Assembly: GCA_950097015.1 (NCBI GenBank)
Contig: CATNEN010000026.1
Coordinates: forward strand, 1,344,001-1,408,000
Direction of reading: 5' to 3'
Length of the DNA stretch: 64,000 nt
DNA from: Macrostomum hystrix
Lineage: Eukaryota; Platyhelminthes; Macrostomidae
Part shown: positions 1-14,033 of the stretch, piece by piece
Position numbering within the stretch: the first letter of the stretch is position 1
Layout of the letters: every line of letters begins with the position of its first letter
The notes under the pieces: generated by a model
Database searches by the model: none
Told to the model about the DNA's origin: nothing
What the model saw: only the letters and a program-made list of their open reading frames with translations
Position numbers and translations under genes: made by a program

Positions 1-125
1 AATTCAAAACTAATTTCTATATATAGGAGAAATTTATTTTCTCCCGAACGGCTCAACCGATTTTCACTATTTCTTCACCAAAAGATTCCAAATATGGGGA
101 CAATTTTACACCTATTTTTATTAAG
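1..125. repeat. dispersed interspersed element, copy 1 (left edge)
   Basis: Positions about 45-120 match the reverse complement of about 39,580-39,660 over roughly 80 bp (shared cores ccgaacggctcaaccg, ttcttcaccaaaag, tatggggacaatt). It is therefore a dispersed family rather than local duplication. The copy may be truncated by the window edge. Confidence 0.75.
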
Positions 126-134
126 GTAATTACT

Positions 135-1650
135 TCAGGGAATTACTTCTCTGCTGCTAGGGGGCGGAATTAGTTCTCTGCTGCTGGGAGGAATTAGTTC
201 TTTGCAGCTTCGGGGGAATTAGTTCTCTACTGCTGGGAGGAATTAGTTCTCTGCTCCTGGGGGGAATTAGTTCTCTGCTGCTGGGAGGAATTAGTTCTCT
301 GCTGCTGGGAGGAATTAGTTCTCTGCTGCTGGGAGGAATTAGTTCTCTGCTGCTGGGAGGAATTAGTTCTCTGCTGCTGGGAGGAATTAGTTCTCTGCTG
401 CTGGGGGGAATTAGTTCTCTGCTGCTGGGGGGGGGAATTAGTTCTCTGCTGCTGGGGGGGACTTAGTTCTCTGCTGCTGGGGGGAATTAGTTCTCTGCTG
501 CTGGGAGGAATTAGTTCTCTGCTGCTGGAAGGAATTAGTTCTCTGCTGCTGGGAGGAATTAGTTCTTTGCAGCTTCGGGGGAATTAGTTCTTTGCTGCTG
601 GGAGGAATTAGTTCTCTGCTGCTGGGAGGAATTAGTTCTCTGCTCCTGGGGGAAATTAGTTCTCTGCTGCTGGGAGGAATTAGTTCTCTGCTGCTGGGAG
701 GAATTAGTTCTTTGCTGCTGGGGGAATTAGTTCTTTGCTGCTGGGAGGAATTAGTTCTCTGCTCCTGGGGGAAATTAGTTCTCTGCTGCTGGGAGGAATT
801 AGTTCTCTGCTGCTGGGAGGAATTAGTTCTCTGCTGCTGGGAGGAATTAGTTCTCTGCTGCTGGGAGGAATTAGTTCTCTGCTGCTGGGGGGGGGGAATT
901 AGTTCTCTGCTGCTGGGGGGGACTTAGTTCTCTGCTGCTGGGGGGAATTAGTTCTCTGCTGCTGGGAGGAATTAGTTCTCTGCTGCTGGAAGGAATTAGT
1001 TCTCTGCTGCTGGGAGGAATTAGTTCTTTGCAGCTTCGGGGGAATTAGTTCTTTGCTGCTGGGAGGAATTAGTTCTCTGCTGCTGGGAGGAATTAGTTCT
1101 CTGCTGCTGGGAGGAATTAGTTCTTTGCAGCTTCGGGGGAATTAGTTCTTTGCTGCTGGGAGGAATTAGTTCTCTGCTGCTGGGAGGAATTAGTTCTTTG
1201 CTGCTGGTGGGGGGGAATTAGTTCTCTGCTGCTGGGGGGAATTAGTTCTCTGCTGCTGGGGGGGGGAATTAGTTCTCTGCTGCTGGGGGGGGAATTAGTT
1301 CTCTGCTGCTGGGGGGGGGAATTAGTTCTCTGCTGCTGGGGGGAAATTAGTTCTCTGCTGCTGGGGGGGGGGAATTAGTTCTCTGCTGCTGGGGGGGAAT
1401 TAGTTCTCTGCTGCTGGGGGGGAATTACTTCTCTGCTGCTGGGGGGGGAATTAGTTCTCTGCTGCTGGGGGGGAATTAGTTCTCTGCTGCTGGGGGGGGG
1501 AATTAGTTCTCTGCTGCTGGGGGGGGAATTAGTTCTCTGCTGCTGGGGGGGGAATTAGTTCTCTGCTGCTGGGGGGGAATTAGTTCTCTGCTGCTGGGGA
1601 GAATTAGGGGGGAATTAGTTCTCTGCTGCTGGGGGGAATTAGTTCTCTCA
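135..1650. repeat. 24-bp-class G-rich minisatellite in HERC2 intron
   Basis: Tandem unit built on ggaattagttctctgctgct followed by a variable G run. Early copies carry gggag, later copies (1,200-1,640) carry runs of 5-9 G. Variant copies contain ttgcagcttcgg. No coding content. Confidence 0.95.
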
Positions 1651-2040
1651 GACTAAGTGTCTATTAAGCTGAGTTGTAACTAAAGTAAGTTACTTGCGTA
1701 ATTTTGCCCCAATGGGGCTCTTGCTGTACAGACTGGATGTCTCAGAATGTATTCAAAGTCAGACTAACTATTTGTGTATTTAGTGAGAATTCTAATTCTC
1801 GTTGAATCGCAATCACGTATATTCGCAACCAGGGAAATTAATACTGACGAAATGAGTTTTTGTTTTCGTTTGCTTTCAGGTGTGTTTTGTCCTTCTGTAT
1901 TACACAAGATGTTTTCTGTGAACAGTAGTGCCCCCCAAGGGGGGCTTAGTGTGCTAGTTAGTTTACTATATTCGACTACGCGACAGACTTATATTGGTAA
2001 AAATATAAATTTTTGTATTTTTGAGATTACGCGCTTTTGG
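1651..2040. other. unique intronic sequence, nothing recognised
   Basis: AT-rich spacer between two arrays inside the HERC2 intron downstream of exon 21. No exon resembling the rest of RLD2 is visible. Confidence 0.6.
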
Positions 2041-2535
2041 GATTCCCAGCTTCTGTGATAACCCACTTCTGGGATTTCCAGCTTCTGGGATTCCTCACTT
2101 CTTAGATTCCCCTCACCTGGGATTCCCTGCATCGAGGATTCCCACTTCTAGGATTCCCGCTTTAGGGATTCCCAGCTTGAAGGATTCCCAGGTTCTGGTA
2201 TAACCCACTTTAAGGGTTCCCCGCATCCGAGATTAGCCACTTCTGGGATCTGGGATTCTGGGATTTGGGATTCCCCGCTTCTGGGATTCCCCGCGCACCT
2301 AGGATTCCCCGCGCACCTGGGATTTTCCGCACACCAGGGATTCCCAAGCACCTGGGATTCCCAAGCACCTGGGATTCCCCACGCCTGGGATACCTCGCTT
2401 CCGGGAAATCCCCGCTTCTGGGGTTTTCCGTTTAGAGATTCCCCACTTCAGGGATTCCTTGATTCGGGGATTTCCTATTCCAACGATTCCCAGCTTTTGG
2501 GATTCTCTGCTTCAGGGATTTTCAGCTTTTGGGAT
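2041..2535. repeat. degenerate 15-20-bp minisatellite
   Basis: Irregular copies around gggattcccagcttctg, with variants ggattccccgcgcacc. It ends about 100 nt before the exon 21 donor. Confidence 0.85.
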
Positions 2536-2640
2536 TCCTGCGTCAGGGATTTTTTCTGATGCTCTAATGACTATAATTAGAGCTTTGGTAGATAAGGTGA
2601 TTCCTACAGATAGGTCGACATTGGAAGGCAATTCACGCAC

Positions 2641-3000
2641 CTGATCAGTGACAGCCAGGCAGTGCAGGGCCCCAACAGCCACGTGAACAATGCGCTTGTC
2701 TCGCAGGGCTTCAACTAGCGTAGGCTTGCGCACGTGCTCGTCTGTGCCGTGGCCCAATCGGTAATAATCGCCTTTGCCCCAAGTCCACACTTCGCCGCGG
2801 CTAGTTAGGGCCAGGGTGAACTGGGCGCCGCATTCCAACTGTGCGACACCCTTGCCGCATAGGCCATCAATGCGGACTGGGAGGCTGCAGCCTTCGGAGC
2901 CGCCCCGGCCAAGTTTGCCAAAGTCGCCGTCGCCCCAGGACCAGACGCTGCCGTCGTCGGTTAAAGCGATAGTTTGAGCGTCCCGACTGCCGCAGGAGAT
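2641..3000 (-). CDS. HERC2: HERC2 exon 21, RLD2 blades; last exon in window
   Basis: Acceptor caacttcaag, donor CAG|GTGCGT. It encodes [44 protein letters not shown] and [17 protein letters not shown], two-plus RCC1 repeats matching vertebrate RLD2. The next exon should start with GQVYAWGDND-like sequence; nothing of this kind is present in 1-2,640, so the gene continues off the left edge. Confidence 0.95.
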
Positions 3001-6000
3001 CTTGAAGTTGATTTCAACAATAAATAGAGAATTAAATGCGCTCAATCAGAGCTCTGCAGCAGTACCTCGCAGGCCGAAAATAAATTCGATAATACGAAAG
3101 CAGGCCGGATAGTGTGAGACACGGTATGGGATGGAGGAGATGAGACACGGGAGAGATGGGACACGGGAGAGATGGGACACGGGAGAGATGGGACACGGGA
3201 GAGATGGGACACGGGAGAGATGGGACACGGGAGAGATGGGACACGGGAGAGATGGGACACGGAAGAGATGGGACACAGGAGAGATGAGACACGAGAGAGA
3301 TAAGACACGGGAGAGATGGAACACGGGAGAGATGGGACACGGGAAAGATGGGACACTGTAGAGATAAGACACGGGAGAGATGGGACACGGGAGAGATGGG
3401 ACACGGGAGAGATGGGACACGGGAGAGATGGGACACTGTAGAGAGATAAGACACGGGAGAGATGGAACACGGGAGAGATGGGACACGGGAAAGATGGGAC
3501 ACTGTAGAGATAAGACACGGGAGAGATGGGACACGGGAGAGATGGGACACGGGAGAGATGGGACACGGGAAAGATAATACACGGGAGAGATGGGACACGG
3601 GAGAGATGGGACACGGGAGAGATGGGACACGGGAGAGATGGGACACGGGAGAGATGGGACACTGTAGAGAGATAAGACACGGGAGAGATGGGACACGGGA
3701 GAGATAAGACGCGGGAGAGATGGGACACGGGAGAGATAATACACGGGAGAGATGGGACACGGGAGAGATGGGACACGGGAGAGATGGGACACGGGAGAGA
3801 TGGGACACGGGAGAGATAAGACACGGGAGAGATGGGACACGGGAGAGATAAGACGCGGGAGAGATAAGACACGGGAGAGATGGGACACGGGAGAGATGGG
3901 ACACGGGAGATATGGGACACGAGAAAGATGGGACACTGTAGAGTAGAGATAAGACACGGGAGAGATGGGACACGAGAGAGATAAGACACGGTAGAGATGG
4001 TACACGGGAGAGATGGGACACGGGAGAGATGAGACACGGGAGAGATGGGACACAGGAGAGATGAGACACCGGAGAGATGGGACACGGGAGATGAGACCAG
4101 AGATGAGACAGAGGTAGATCAGAGCTTGTTTACCACTGTAGACAATATATCTATATATCTTCTATAAGGGGAGAGATAAGACACGGAGACATGGAGTTAT
4201 GAGACAGGGAAAGAGATGAGACAAGGGAAGATGAGACTGGAGAGTCTGGGGAGAAAAAACACGGGATAAGACAGGGCGAGCCACGACGAGGAAGAGACTG
4301 TACCCTGGAAAGATGGGACACAGTAGAGATATGATAAGGGAGAAATACGAGTCCAGGGCAGGGTTTGCAAGTGGCCCTGGGCCGTAGATTGCTGACCCCT
4401 GCACGAAATATTCTACTCGGCGAATTAGCATTTGTTAAGGTGTCCAACCTGAACAACACGCATGGATTTGAGCGCTTCAACTCGCTTAGGTCGAAGCTGG
4501 GTCTCATTGTCACCGTGGCCCAGCCGGCCGTACTCGCCCATGCCCCAGGTGAACAATTCGCCGATGGATCCGACGGCGGCTGAGTGCGAGCTGCCGCAGG
4601 CAACGTCGACAATCCGATGGGGCTTTAATGATTCGATGAGGCGGGGCTGCTCCTGGGGTGTACATGGGGTGGGCGGTGACTGACGTCCCTTAGCTCGAAT
4701 AATTGGCGAGGCCAGAATATATAACATATGCGATTGATTACCTGTTGCTTGGTATCGCCGTGGCCCAATTTGCCATCGTCGCCTTCGCCCCAGCTAAATA
4801 CTTGACCGTCGGCGGTCAGGGCCAGACAGTGTCGGCCGCTAGAGTGGACAGCCACCTTTTTCACCTGCGAAAAAAATAAAAAAAACTAACAAAAGTGGGG
4901 ACGAACTTTTTTAATACATGCCGGGTCCGAGTTACTATCTTTTTAAACACATCAGGTGTCTAACTACGGCTTCGACAAAAATCGGTTTGCTAACATTTTT
5001 CGATACATATCGGGTTTACATATATTTTTCGATACATATCGGGTCGACAGACATATTTCTACTCATATCGGGTCTACCTACGTTTTCTGACACATATTAG
5101 TCCACATTAGTCCAATTTTTCGAAACATATCGAATTAATGATTCATAAGCGCGTTTACCTTGTATTTAGCCAGGTCAGAGATAACGGTGGGTACGCTGAC
5201 ATTATCGGCGCAGTCGCCGCCCAAGCCCAGTCGATGATTAGACGCCTCGCCGCAGGCGTAGACTTCGCCATCGACAGTAACGCAGAACAGACTCTTAGAG
5301 CCGCCGGCAATTTGTACGCACCTGAGCGCGCTCAGGTGTTCATTAAATTGGGGCAGCTTCACCTTGGAGCCTTTGGCTACACCCAGCTGGTCTTTGTCAT
5401 TTAGACCCCAAACAAAGACGTGGGTTCGAACGCTGGGCGCGTCCGGCTTGGCTGTAGTTGCGGAAGCAGCAGCAGCCGCCGAAGCTGCGACAGCCGGACG
5501 GACAGTTGAAGCGGCAGATGGCACCTCGGCGGAATCGTCAACCAAGTAGGGGTAGATTGCAGTTAGGTCCTGCTGACGATGGCCGAGGATGCGCAGGCCG
5601 TGCACCTGATTTAGGCAAGAAAATAAAATGATTCGCATTATACTACTGAGTTAGTAGCAAGTGTTGGATAGTAAAAATCAATCGTCTCCTACCTTGACAT
5701 TGAACACGGTATCATCGCGGCTATCCATCAAGGCCACTTCAACCATGCGATGAGTTCGTTCGCAGTTCTGCAGCAGCGTCAGCCACTCGGTTGAAGAAGA
5801 GCCTCTGGCTGATGCGGCAGCGCCGCCGGTGGTGGCAGCGGTGGGATTAAAGCGGGCCACCTCTTGGAAGCCTTTGGTTAGGTCGCCCAATGAAACTATG
5901 ACCAGCTTGGGCAGGTAGAGAGGATCCATAGGATCAAGCTAAAAGGCAATTTTAGCATTCCGGTACAATTATATTGTACTAGCTACAGACTGTTGTAATA

Positions 6001-9000
6001 CCTAAAGATTCTGTTGTAATTGCTAAACATTCTGTTGTAATACCTAAAGATTCTGTTGTAATAGCTAAAGATTCTGTTGTAATAGCTACAGATCATTTAG
6101 TAATAGCTATAGATTCTGTTGTAATAGCTACATATTCTGTTGTAATAGCTACAGATTCTGCTGTAATAGCTACAGATTCTGCTGTAATAGCTACAGATTC
6201 TGCTGTAATAGCTACAGATTCTGTAATAATAATTACAGATTATTTCGCAAGAACTTAATATATGAAGTCACCTTAATAGACAGCCGATCAATGACGATCT
6301 CCTCGTTCATCTCTAGGCGGATCCAGTGCCTGGCGCCCGCAGTCTTGGCCGCGCTCCGCCAACAGCCGCCGCCGACGCCGCCGCAGCTATCGTCGCTGGC
6401 GAAACCAAGCATGCGTCTAACTAAGTCGCCTCTACTGGACACTGTCACCTGTTTGACGCAATAGCCCCAGTGAGATCGGCGACGCCTGGGTCGGCGATCC
6501 CGGCTACGCGCGCGTCTACGAAGATCCGCTGAAGCCAAGCCGATGTCGGGCACAGCGGCGGCGGCTCCTGCGACATCGGAGCTGGCGGCAGCTGGTCCAC
6601 CACGCGAGCTCGAGCATGGACCAGCGCGTACCTATTGAAAACCAATATAGACATACATTTTCTGCTGACTAAATTTCATCATGGAACGATTGACACAAGC
6701 TGTCAATCAGTCATCGCTGCACCAGGGAACCTATGTTCTCAGCATCCGTCCATCTCCTACACCGACTATGCCTACTGACTGAAGACTGCAAGCAGAAGAA
6801 GGATTCTTAAATTTCAGCTTTTGTTGAAGATCCCGACGGTCGCCGCCGATGCTCCAAACAGCGATGAAGGGGAACCTAGCGGGGGAAAACCCTAGGGGAA
6901 AATAGCTGGTCTTTCTATTGAAAAAACGGAATATCATGAAGCACAATAAACCGTACGAAAAGTCTTAACACTGGAAGCTACACTGAAACACTCCACAGAA
7001 GCTTACGGGCGAAGCGTCCGGCGAGGCGATCTCGAGAAAGTCGTGTCCCAGCGGATGGCCTGACTGGCCGCCCAGGTAGCAGGCCTCGCACAGGTTGAAA
7101 TCCGGACAGATTCGGCAGGCGAAGCGCGACCCGCGAATCGGCGCCCTCCAACAGTCGAAGCAGGCGAAGCCGGGATGACTGGCCGCTGGCACGGCGGCCA
7201 GCTCCGACTGCAGGCAGCGCCAGCCGCGGTGCTCGGGAAAGTCAACGATGGCTTCGGGTTGGATGGCCTGGCCGCACAGGGAGACGAGAATGCCGACGCT
7301 CGCCGGAGTGACGCAGCCCCAGCGATAACGCGGAGTCGCAACATCTGGACGAACCTGCGAAAATTGGGAGTTTCAGAGAGGTGGCTTTCGTAATAAGTGG
7401 GCCTTCCGTCAAAATGGGATTTTCGGAAATTAAGGAGGTTCGGAAAAAAGAAGTTTGAGTAAAATAAAGTTTCGGAAAATTGGGAAGTTTGGGGAAATGG
7501 GGAGTTTTAGAAAACTATGTTCCAAATTAGGAAAATGGGGAGCTTTGAAAAATGGAGAGTTTTGGAAAATGGATAGTTTTGGAAAATGGAGAGTTTTGGA
7601 AAATGGAGAGTTTTGGAAAATGGGGAGCTTTGAAAAATGGGGAGTTTTGGAAAATGGGGAGTTTTGGAAAATGGGGAGTTTTGGAAAATGGAGAGTTTTG
7701 GAAAATGGGGAGCTTTGAAAAATGGGGAGTTTTGGAAAATGGGAAGTTTTGGAAAATGGGAAGTTTTGGAAAATGGGGAGTTTTGGAAAATGGGGAGTTT
7801 TGGAAAATGGGGAGCTTTGAAAAATGGAGAGTTTTGGAAAATGGGGAGTTTTGGAAAATGGGGAGCTTTGAAAAATGGGGAGTTTTGGAAAATGGGAAGT
7901 TTTGGAAAATGGGGAGTTTTGGAAAATGGGAAGTTTTGGAAAATGGAGAGTTTTGAAAAATGGAGAGTTTTGGAAAATGGGGAGTTTTGGAAAATGGGGA
8001 GCTTTGAAAAATGGGGAGTTTTGGAAAATGGGAAGTTTTGGAAAATGGGAAGTTTTGGAAAATGGGGAGTTTTGGAAAATGGGGAGTTTTGGAAAATGGA
8101 GAGTTTTGGAAAATGGGGAGCTTTGAAAAATGGGGAGTTTTGGAAAATGGGAAGTTTTGGAAAATGGGGAGTTTTGGAAAATGGGGAGTTTTGGAAAATG
8201 GGAAGCTTTGAAAAATGGAGAGTTTTGGAAAATGGGGAGTTTTGGAAAATGGGGAGCTTTGAAAAATGGGGAGTTTTGGAAAATGGGGAGTTCTGGAAAA
8301 TAGGAACTTTGCGAAAAAGGGGAGTTACAAAAATAAGGCGTTTCGGAAAATTGGGAGTTTTGAAAGAAAGTGGAGTTTCTTGGAATGTGAATTTTCGAGT
8401 GAAAACAATGATTGTGAGCACTGGCTGTAAGCTCACCTGCACTCGATCGCCAACACGCAGAGCAACTGTGCGATTCAAACATCTCCTCTGACGCCTGGCG
8501 GCAACATCGCCGTCAACTTCGCCATCGTCATAATCGTCGCCGTTGACGTTGGCCTCGTGCCGATTAGTTGACGACTTTTTCGGCCGAGTCGTCGACGCGG
8601 GCGGCACCAGCTCCAGCTGGGCGAATCTGGCCCAGTAAAGCACAGGCGGCGGCGTCGGCTCATCGTCCACACTGGAAGGTCTACTGACGCTTCCGACAGC
8701 GCGGTTCCAAGCTACGCGCACATTCAAATCGTGCAGATCGTCGCAGTCGAGATCCACCACCTGGCCGATGTCACCGGCGCGCACAACGCCTTCGTAGTCG
8801 CGAAGGCAGCGGACGCGACTGCCAACGCGAATGGCGGACTTCACGTAGCTGGCGTAGTCGTCGATACTGCTGAAATCGGCCAGAGTTTTGAAGGCCTCCA
8901 CGCTGGCGCTGGACGCGGCGCTGAACCAGTCTTCGTCATCGTCAACATCGACTTCATCTTCGTCGCTCTCTCTTTTTTGTTGCAGCCTGCAGTCCCATGC

Positions 9001-12000
9001 GAGTTCTTCTTCTTCATCGTCATCGTCATCATCGTCGTCATCGTCTTCGTCTTCGTCCGACGAGAAAGCGCCACCGACGGCTGCCAGCGTCGGCGATTGC
9101 TGCTCCGTTGGCGTAGCGTCGCCGCCGTCGTCGCTGCCAACAGCGACCAGGTCGGGATTCTCAATCAGCCATTCGACAATGGCGTCGCAGCTGGGCAGAT
9201 AAGGTTCGCCGGCGGGTGTCAGTCGGCTGCCCAGAGTTCGACTCAGCGCCGCCACTGCGCGCTGAATTGCCCGCCTGGGGAAGCCCATCTCCAGCACTGG
9301 CGCCAGCTGGATTGGAAGCTCGACAGTTCGCCTGCTGTCAGGCGCTCGACTCTCAAAAACTCTTCGCCGATGCTCTCGATGTGAGCGATTGAAGCGGCGT
9401 CGACGACGCCGTTGCGCGGCGGCTCCGGCGGCCCCGGTTGACGAACTGAATGTCGGCGCTGAGGCAACGTTGAGTAGGCTGCGACGAACTTGGCCGCCGC
9501 CACGGACAGATTCTGACACTGCCGCTGACGAAGCCGACGCAGTCAGAGTCGACGAGGCAGCGACTGCTTTCTGCAGTGTCGACGCTGGCTGCTCGGTTGT
9601 CAGCGGCGTCGACGGTTGACAGTCCTGCTGGCGACAATTCAAAGAAGCCAACAGGTAGTGCTCGTGATTGACAATGGCGTAGTCGATTTCGCCAGTGGAG
9701 TAGCAGGGCCGCAGTCGGCTGGCCTGAACGGCCACGGACAGCAGGCGCCGGTACTTGGCCAGGCAGTCGCCCAACCAGGCAAACAGGCGGCCACCAGCCG
9801 TCTCGGATGTGGCCGACGATGCCAGCCGTTCCCCAAGGGTCAGCAGGGCGCGAGTGGCGAACGATTCAACAAGCAGCGATTTGGATGCGGATTTCTCCTG
9901 CTCGTCGCTTTGCCGCTCGTTGTCGGTGCTGGTCTTTGTCGACACAGTTAAAAAATCTGCCGACATCAGGACTAGACGCTCAACAATGCGTCGAAGAGCG
10001 TCGGCGCCGTCGGCGTCGTCAACTAGGAGAGCTCGAATTGTCTCGGTTTCGAGTTGAACACGACGAAGCGAGCTTGAGGGCAAAGCTTCCAGCTTCAGAC
10101 GAACATTCGCCGACGTCGCCGAATTCCTTGTCAGAGTCAGAAGGCCGCTGTTCGAAATCTGCTGCACCACAGCGAGACCTGCGTCGGCGTCTGTTTCGCT
10201 GTTATCGACGTCGCCGTCTTCAACGTCGCCAACACCGGCGCCACAGCCGGTACTGGCCGCGTCGATCGCGCCGAGGCTGACAACGCTGCCAACGTAGAGT
10301 CGGGGCTCCAGGTCACAGACAAGGCAGGCCAGAGTCAGACCGTCAGGAAACGCCTCCGAGGGCCGGCCTGAGTCCAGGGCGTCGGCCAGGCGGACAAGAC
10401 GCCGCCGGGCTTCGTCTAGCAGCAATGGTCGCCAGGCGCGGGTGTTGGCAAACAGGCGAAGTACGCCAATGGCTTCCTGACAGTAGGCCGAGTACATCGG
10501 CGCAGTCAGCAGCACATCCGGCCTGTTGCTAAGTACGCCGTTTTTGCAGGCTCCGGGATCGGCCTCGAAGCCGGCTAATAAAGAGTCGCAGCGTTGCCAT
10601 AGCAACTGGACTAGGCCGGCGTCTGGTCGCACCCGATCGGTTGACGCGGCTGTTAGAATGTGCAGCATGCGGAGAAGGCCGACTTGGAATTCGAAGGAGC
10701 GCGGCGCCAGCTGCGGCTTGTCGGCTTGGCAGAGCAGGCGGGTCTGAAGCGGTTAAAATCAGTTTTTTTGTTCTCAAATAAAAAAATAGGGCACTGAAAT
10801 CTATCCTAATAGACACAATGACATCGAGATGTCATTTGTTACAATCGTTAAAATCTTTAAAATGACCTTGAAATGTCGATGGCGACCTTGAAATGTTATC
10901 CCATAAAGATTTTTACAATTGAATTCTCATTATTAAAATGATGTGATTTTGAATTCTCTTTCCGAAAAGGATGTGACCTTGAATTTTTTATTTTAAAAAG
11001 AACTTGAAATATAATTCCACAAAGAATGTCACTTTTAACTCTCATTTTAAAAATAATGCTAGCCATTCCCAAAAACAATGTGACCTTGTTGAACTCATAT
11101 TCCAAAAATGTGACTTTGAACTCCCATTCCTTTTCATTCATTTCAGTCATTCATTTTGTCTATGACCAAAACCATATAAATTAAGTGCTTTTAAGAACAC
11201 CCTACGGAAGTGGCCGATAAGATTGGTGACGCACAAGCAGGCACTCACCAGCAGGCTAATCCACTTATCGCTGACCAGGCACTTAACAAAAGCCTGACAG
11301 CAGCACAGTCGCAAGATGAGCTTCAGACTGAACCAGCCGCCTCTTCCGCTTCGTCCACTGAAGCCGCAACCGTCGGCTAGACAAGCTTCTAGAGCGTCGT
11401 AGACAAAAGCCGACAAGCGCGACCAACAACTGGCATCCAGACTGTCTGGCTGAGCCGCCGCCCTGTACAGGAGGCCGAGGCGCCAAGCTGTGCAGAGGCG
11501 CCGCAGTCCGCAGTCCGGGTGTCGGGCCTCACTCTCCTGAGCCCTGCGCCGGCGCTCCAACTGCTGGCGCCGCCTGGCGTCCGCGGTTAGCGCCGGCGTC
11601 GGAGCTGCCGACTTAGCCAGATGTCGGTGGCGCGGATCTCGATGCTGACGATGCCCGCAGCGTCGGCGCTGATGTCCAGGACCTCTGGCGCGACTGATCT
11701 GCGGCACCTCGATTTCGTGCTGCTCGACAGTACCCTCGACCACAACGGCAACGTCTGTGTCTTCGTCGACGATATCGCCGTTGTCTAAATCGTTGTCAAT
11801 GTTGTCCTCGTCGTCTAGCAGTTCTTCGTCGTCATCATCGTCCTCTTCGGAGATCATCGGAGGCTCGGCCAGTTTCAAATCGTACTTGCCCTCTCGACCC
11901 ATTCGATAAGAGTTGGTGCCGCCGCTGTCCCAGTTGACGCGGATCCAACCATCGTCGCCAAGTTCGCCGACAATTGTGCCAACACTGTTGCCCTTGTCCT

Positions 12001-13971
12001 AGCGGGCAGGGTTTTTTGTTTGCTAATAGTTAGGCGCGTGTACACAGGAGGTAAGTACGTGAATTCGGGGTTAGAAAGTGGAGTGGGGTTGTCTGACTAG
12101 CATCAGTACTTGGGGTTAGAAAGTGGAGTGGGGTTGTCTGACTAGCATCAGTACTTGGGGTTAGAAAGTGGAGTGGGGTTGTCTGACTAGCATCAGTACT
12201 TGGGGTTAGAAAGTGGAGTGGGGTTGTCTGACTAGCATCAGTACTTGGGGTTAGAAAGTGGAGTGGGGTTGTCTGACTAGCATCAGTACTTGGGGTTAGA
12301 AAGTGGAGTGGGGTTGTCTGACTACCATCAGTACTTGGGGTTAGAAAGTGGAGTGGGGTTGTCTGACTAGCATCAGTACTTGGGGTTAGAAAGTGGAGTG
12401 GGGTTGTCTGACTAGCATCAGTACTTGGGGTTAGAAAGTGGAGTGGGGTTGTCTGACTAGCATCAGTACTTGGGGTTAGAAAGTGGAGTGGGGTTGTCTG
12501 ACTAGCATCAGTACTTGGGGTTAGAAAGTGGAGTGGGGTTGTCTGACTAGCATCAGTACTTGGGGTTAGAAAGTGGAGTGGGGTTGTCTGACTAGCATCA
12601 GTACTTGGGGTTAGAAAGTGGAGTGGGGTTGTCTGACTACCATCAGTACTTGGGGTTAGAAAGTGGAGTGGGGTTGTCTGACTAGCATCTGTACTTGGGC
12701 AATATATCACGTTCACTCGCCTGATCGCCCCACTTCCAGTCCTGACCGCGCACAACCCGGGTGCCAATCTTCATCAGGGCTACCAGCTCCGGGCCAGAAA
12801 GTGGCGAATATGGCACTTGGCGACGACTCCGATGCGATTCAACAACGGGACCCATTGCCGGAGTGGCAGTCGGAATAGCTCGCACCGGATCGTCGCTAAA
12901 GTAATAAAATAATCAAGCGTTGAAGACATGCAAGTGAGGTCGCGAGTTCGAATCCAATAATCAAAGAAACTCACGCGTCAACCAGCCTAGCAACGGTAGC
13001 CAGCAGGCCCAAGCAGCCGGACTCAATCAGCTGGTTGATGGCGTCAGTCTGCATGAGTGCGCTGAGCAGTAGGGCCACCCAGCCAGCGTTAGGAAGCTGG
13101 CCAAAGTGCACAGTTTTGTTAGCGCCCGAGCCATTAATTAGCGCCAGCTCCCAGTCGGCTGACAGCAGCTGGCTGCGCAGTTCCACTACAAATGCGTCTA
13201 TTAGGGAATGAAATTCGTCGGCTAATTTCTGACTGACAGTTCGACCAGCCAGGCTTGGCGTGAGGCGAGCCAAGCTCAGGTCCGGGCCACCGTGAGACCG
13301 TAGCCAGCAGTGCAGAAGTAAGCAGCGCACCTGTTTTAGATCAGGTAAGGTTTTAGAATAAGCTGATTGATTGCATCCGGCTTGATCAATAATGCCCTAA
13401 TAGGGTGAATTATCTTCCAGTCAGAGTCAGCGACCTATAGAGTAAATAATAATAATTGCAGGAGGGCTGCAGGCAAAGGCACATCATTTGGTGACACTAG
13501 ACCCACAGACGCGAGGCGGCAATTCTGCCCATTCCGCTGACTCCTGAGCACACACGCACACAGATACCGTATGCAGGCACACGCTCACACAGGTGTGTAC
13601 ATCTGCCTTGACTTTCTCATCGTCAGGCAGTGTACACTCACTGTGCCTTGGAGGTTGGCCCTCAAGGGCGTAAATTGCATGACAAGCCCCCAAGCCTTCT
13701 CTCCGCGGCTGCGCCCCAAAAAAAGGTGACCTCGCCGCGGAATCCAGCTCAGGGACCTTGGTGCGACCCTTAGGGTAAATTATTCCCAATCCCTATTTGC
13801 AAAATAAAGATGGTCAAATTCATAACTTGTCGAATTTCTAAATTTTCGAATCCTTTTGAGAATCCTAAAATCATCTAGAATTTTCAAATAATATCGTCAT
13901 CACTATGAATCGATAAAAAAGTCGGCAGACGACGTACAGAAGTCAACAGAGGCGACGGGGTCAAAGCAGGC

Positions 13972-14033
<62 letters not shown>

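Noticed and set aside
3032-4085. Three overlapping minus-strand frames of about 340 codons
   Set aside because: Intronic 16-bp repeat open in all three frames at once; inconsistent with coding.
7430-8491. Extension of HERC2 exon 14 into [14 protein letters not shown]-type repeats
   Set aside because: A consensus donor CAG|GTGAGC at 8,437 and the exact CPH continuation at 7,354 show this is an intron.
12030-12767. 15-residue repeat protein ([15 protein letters not shown])
   Set aside because: Copies are identical at all codon positions, lie out of the HERC2 frame, and sit between exons 12 and 13 that splice in phase.
12896-12974. tRNA-like B box (gagttcgaatcc) in the short intron between exons 11 and 12
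   Set aside because: The motif is present, but no A box or stems can be paired; probably chance or a SINE remnant.
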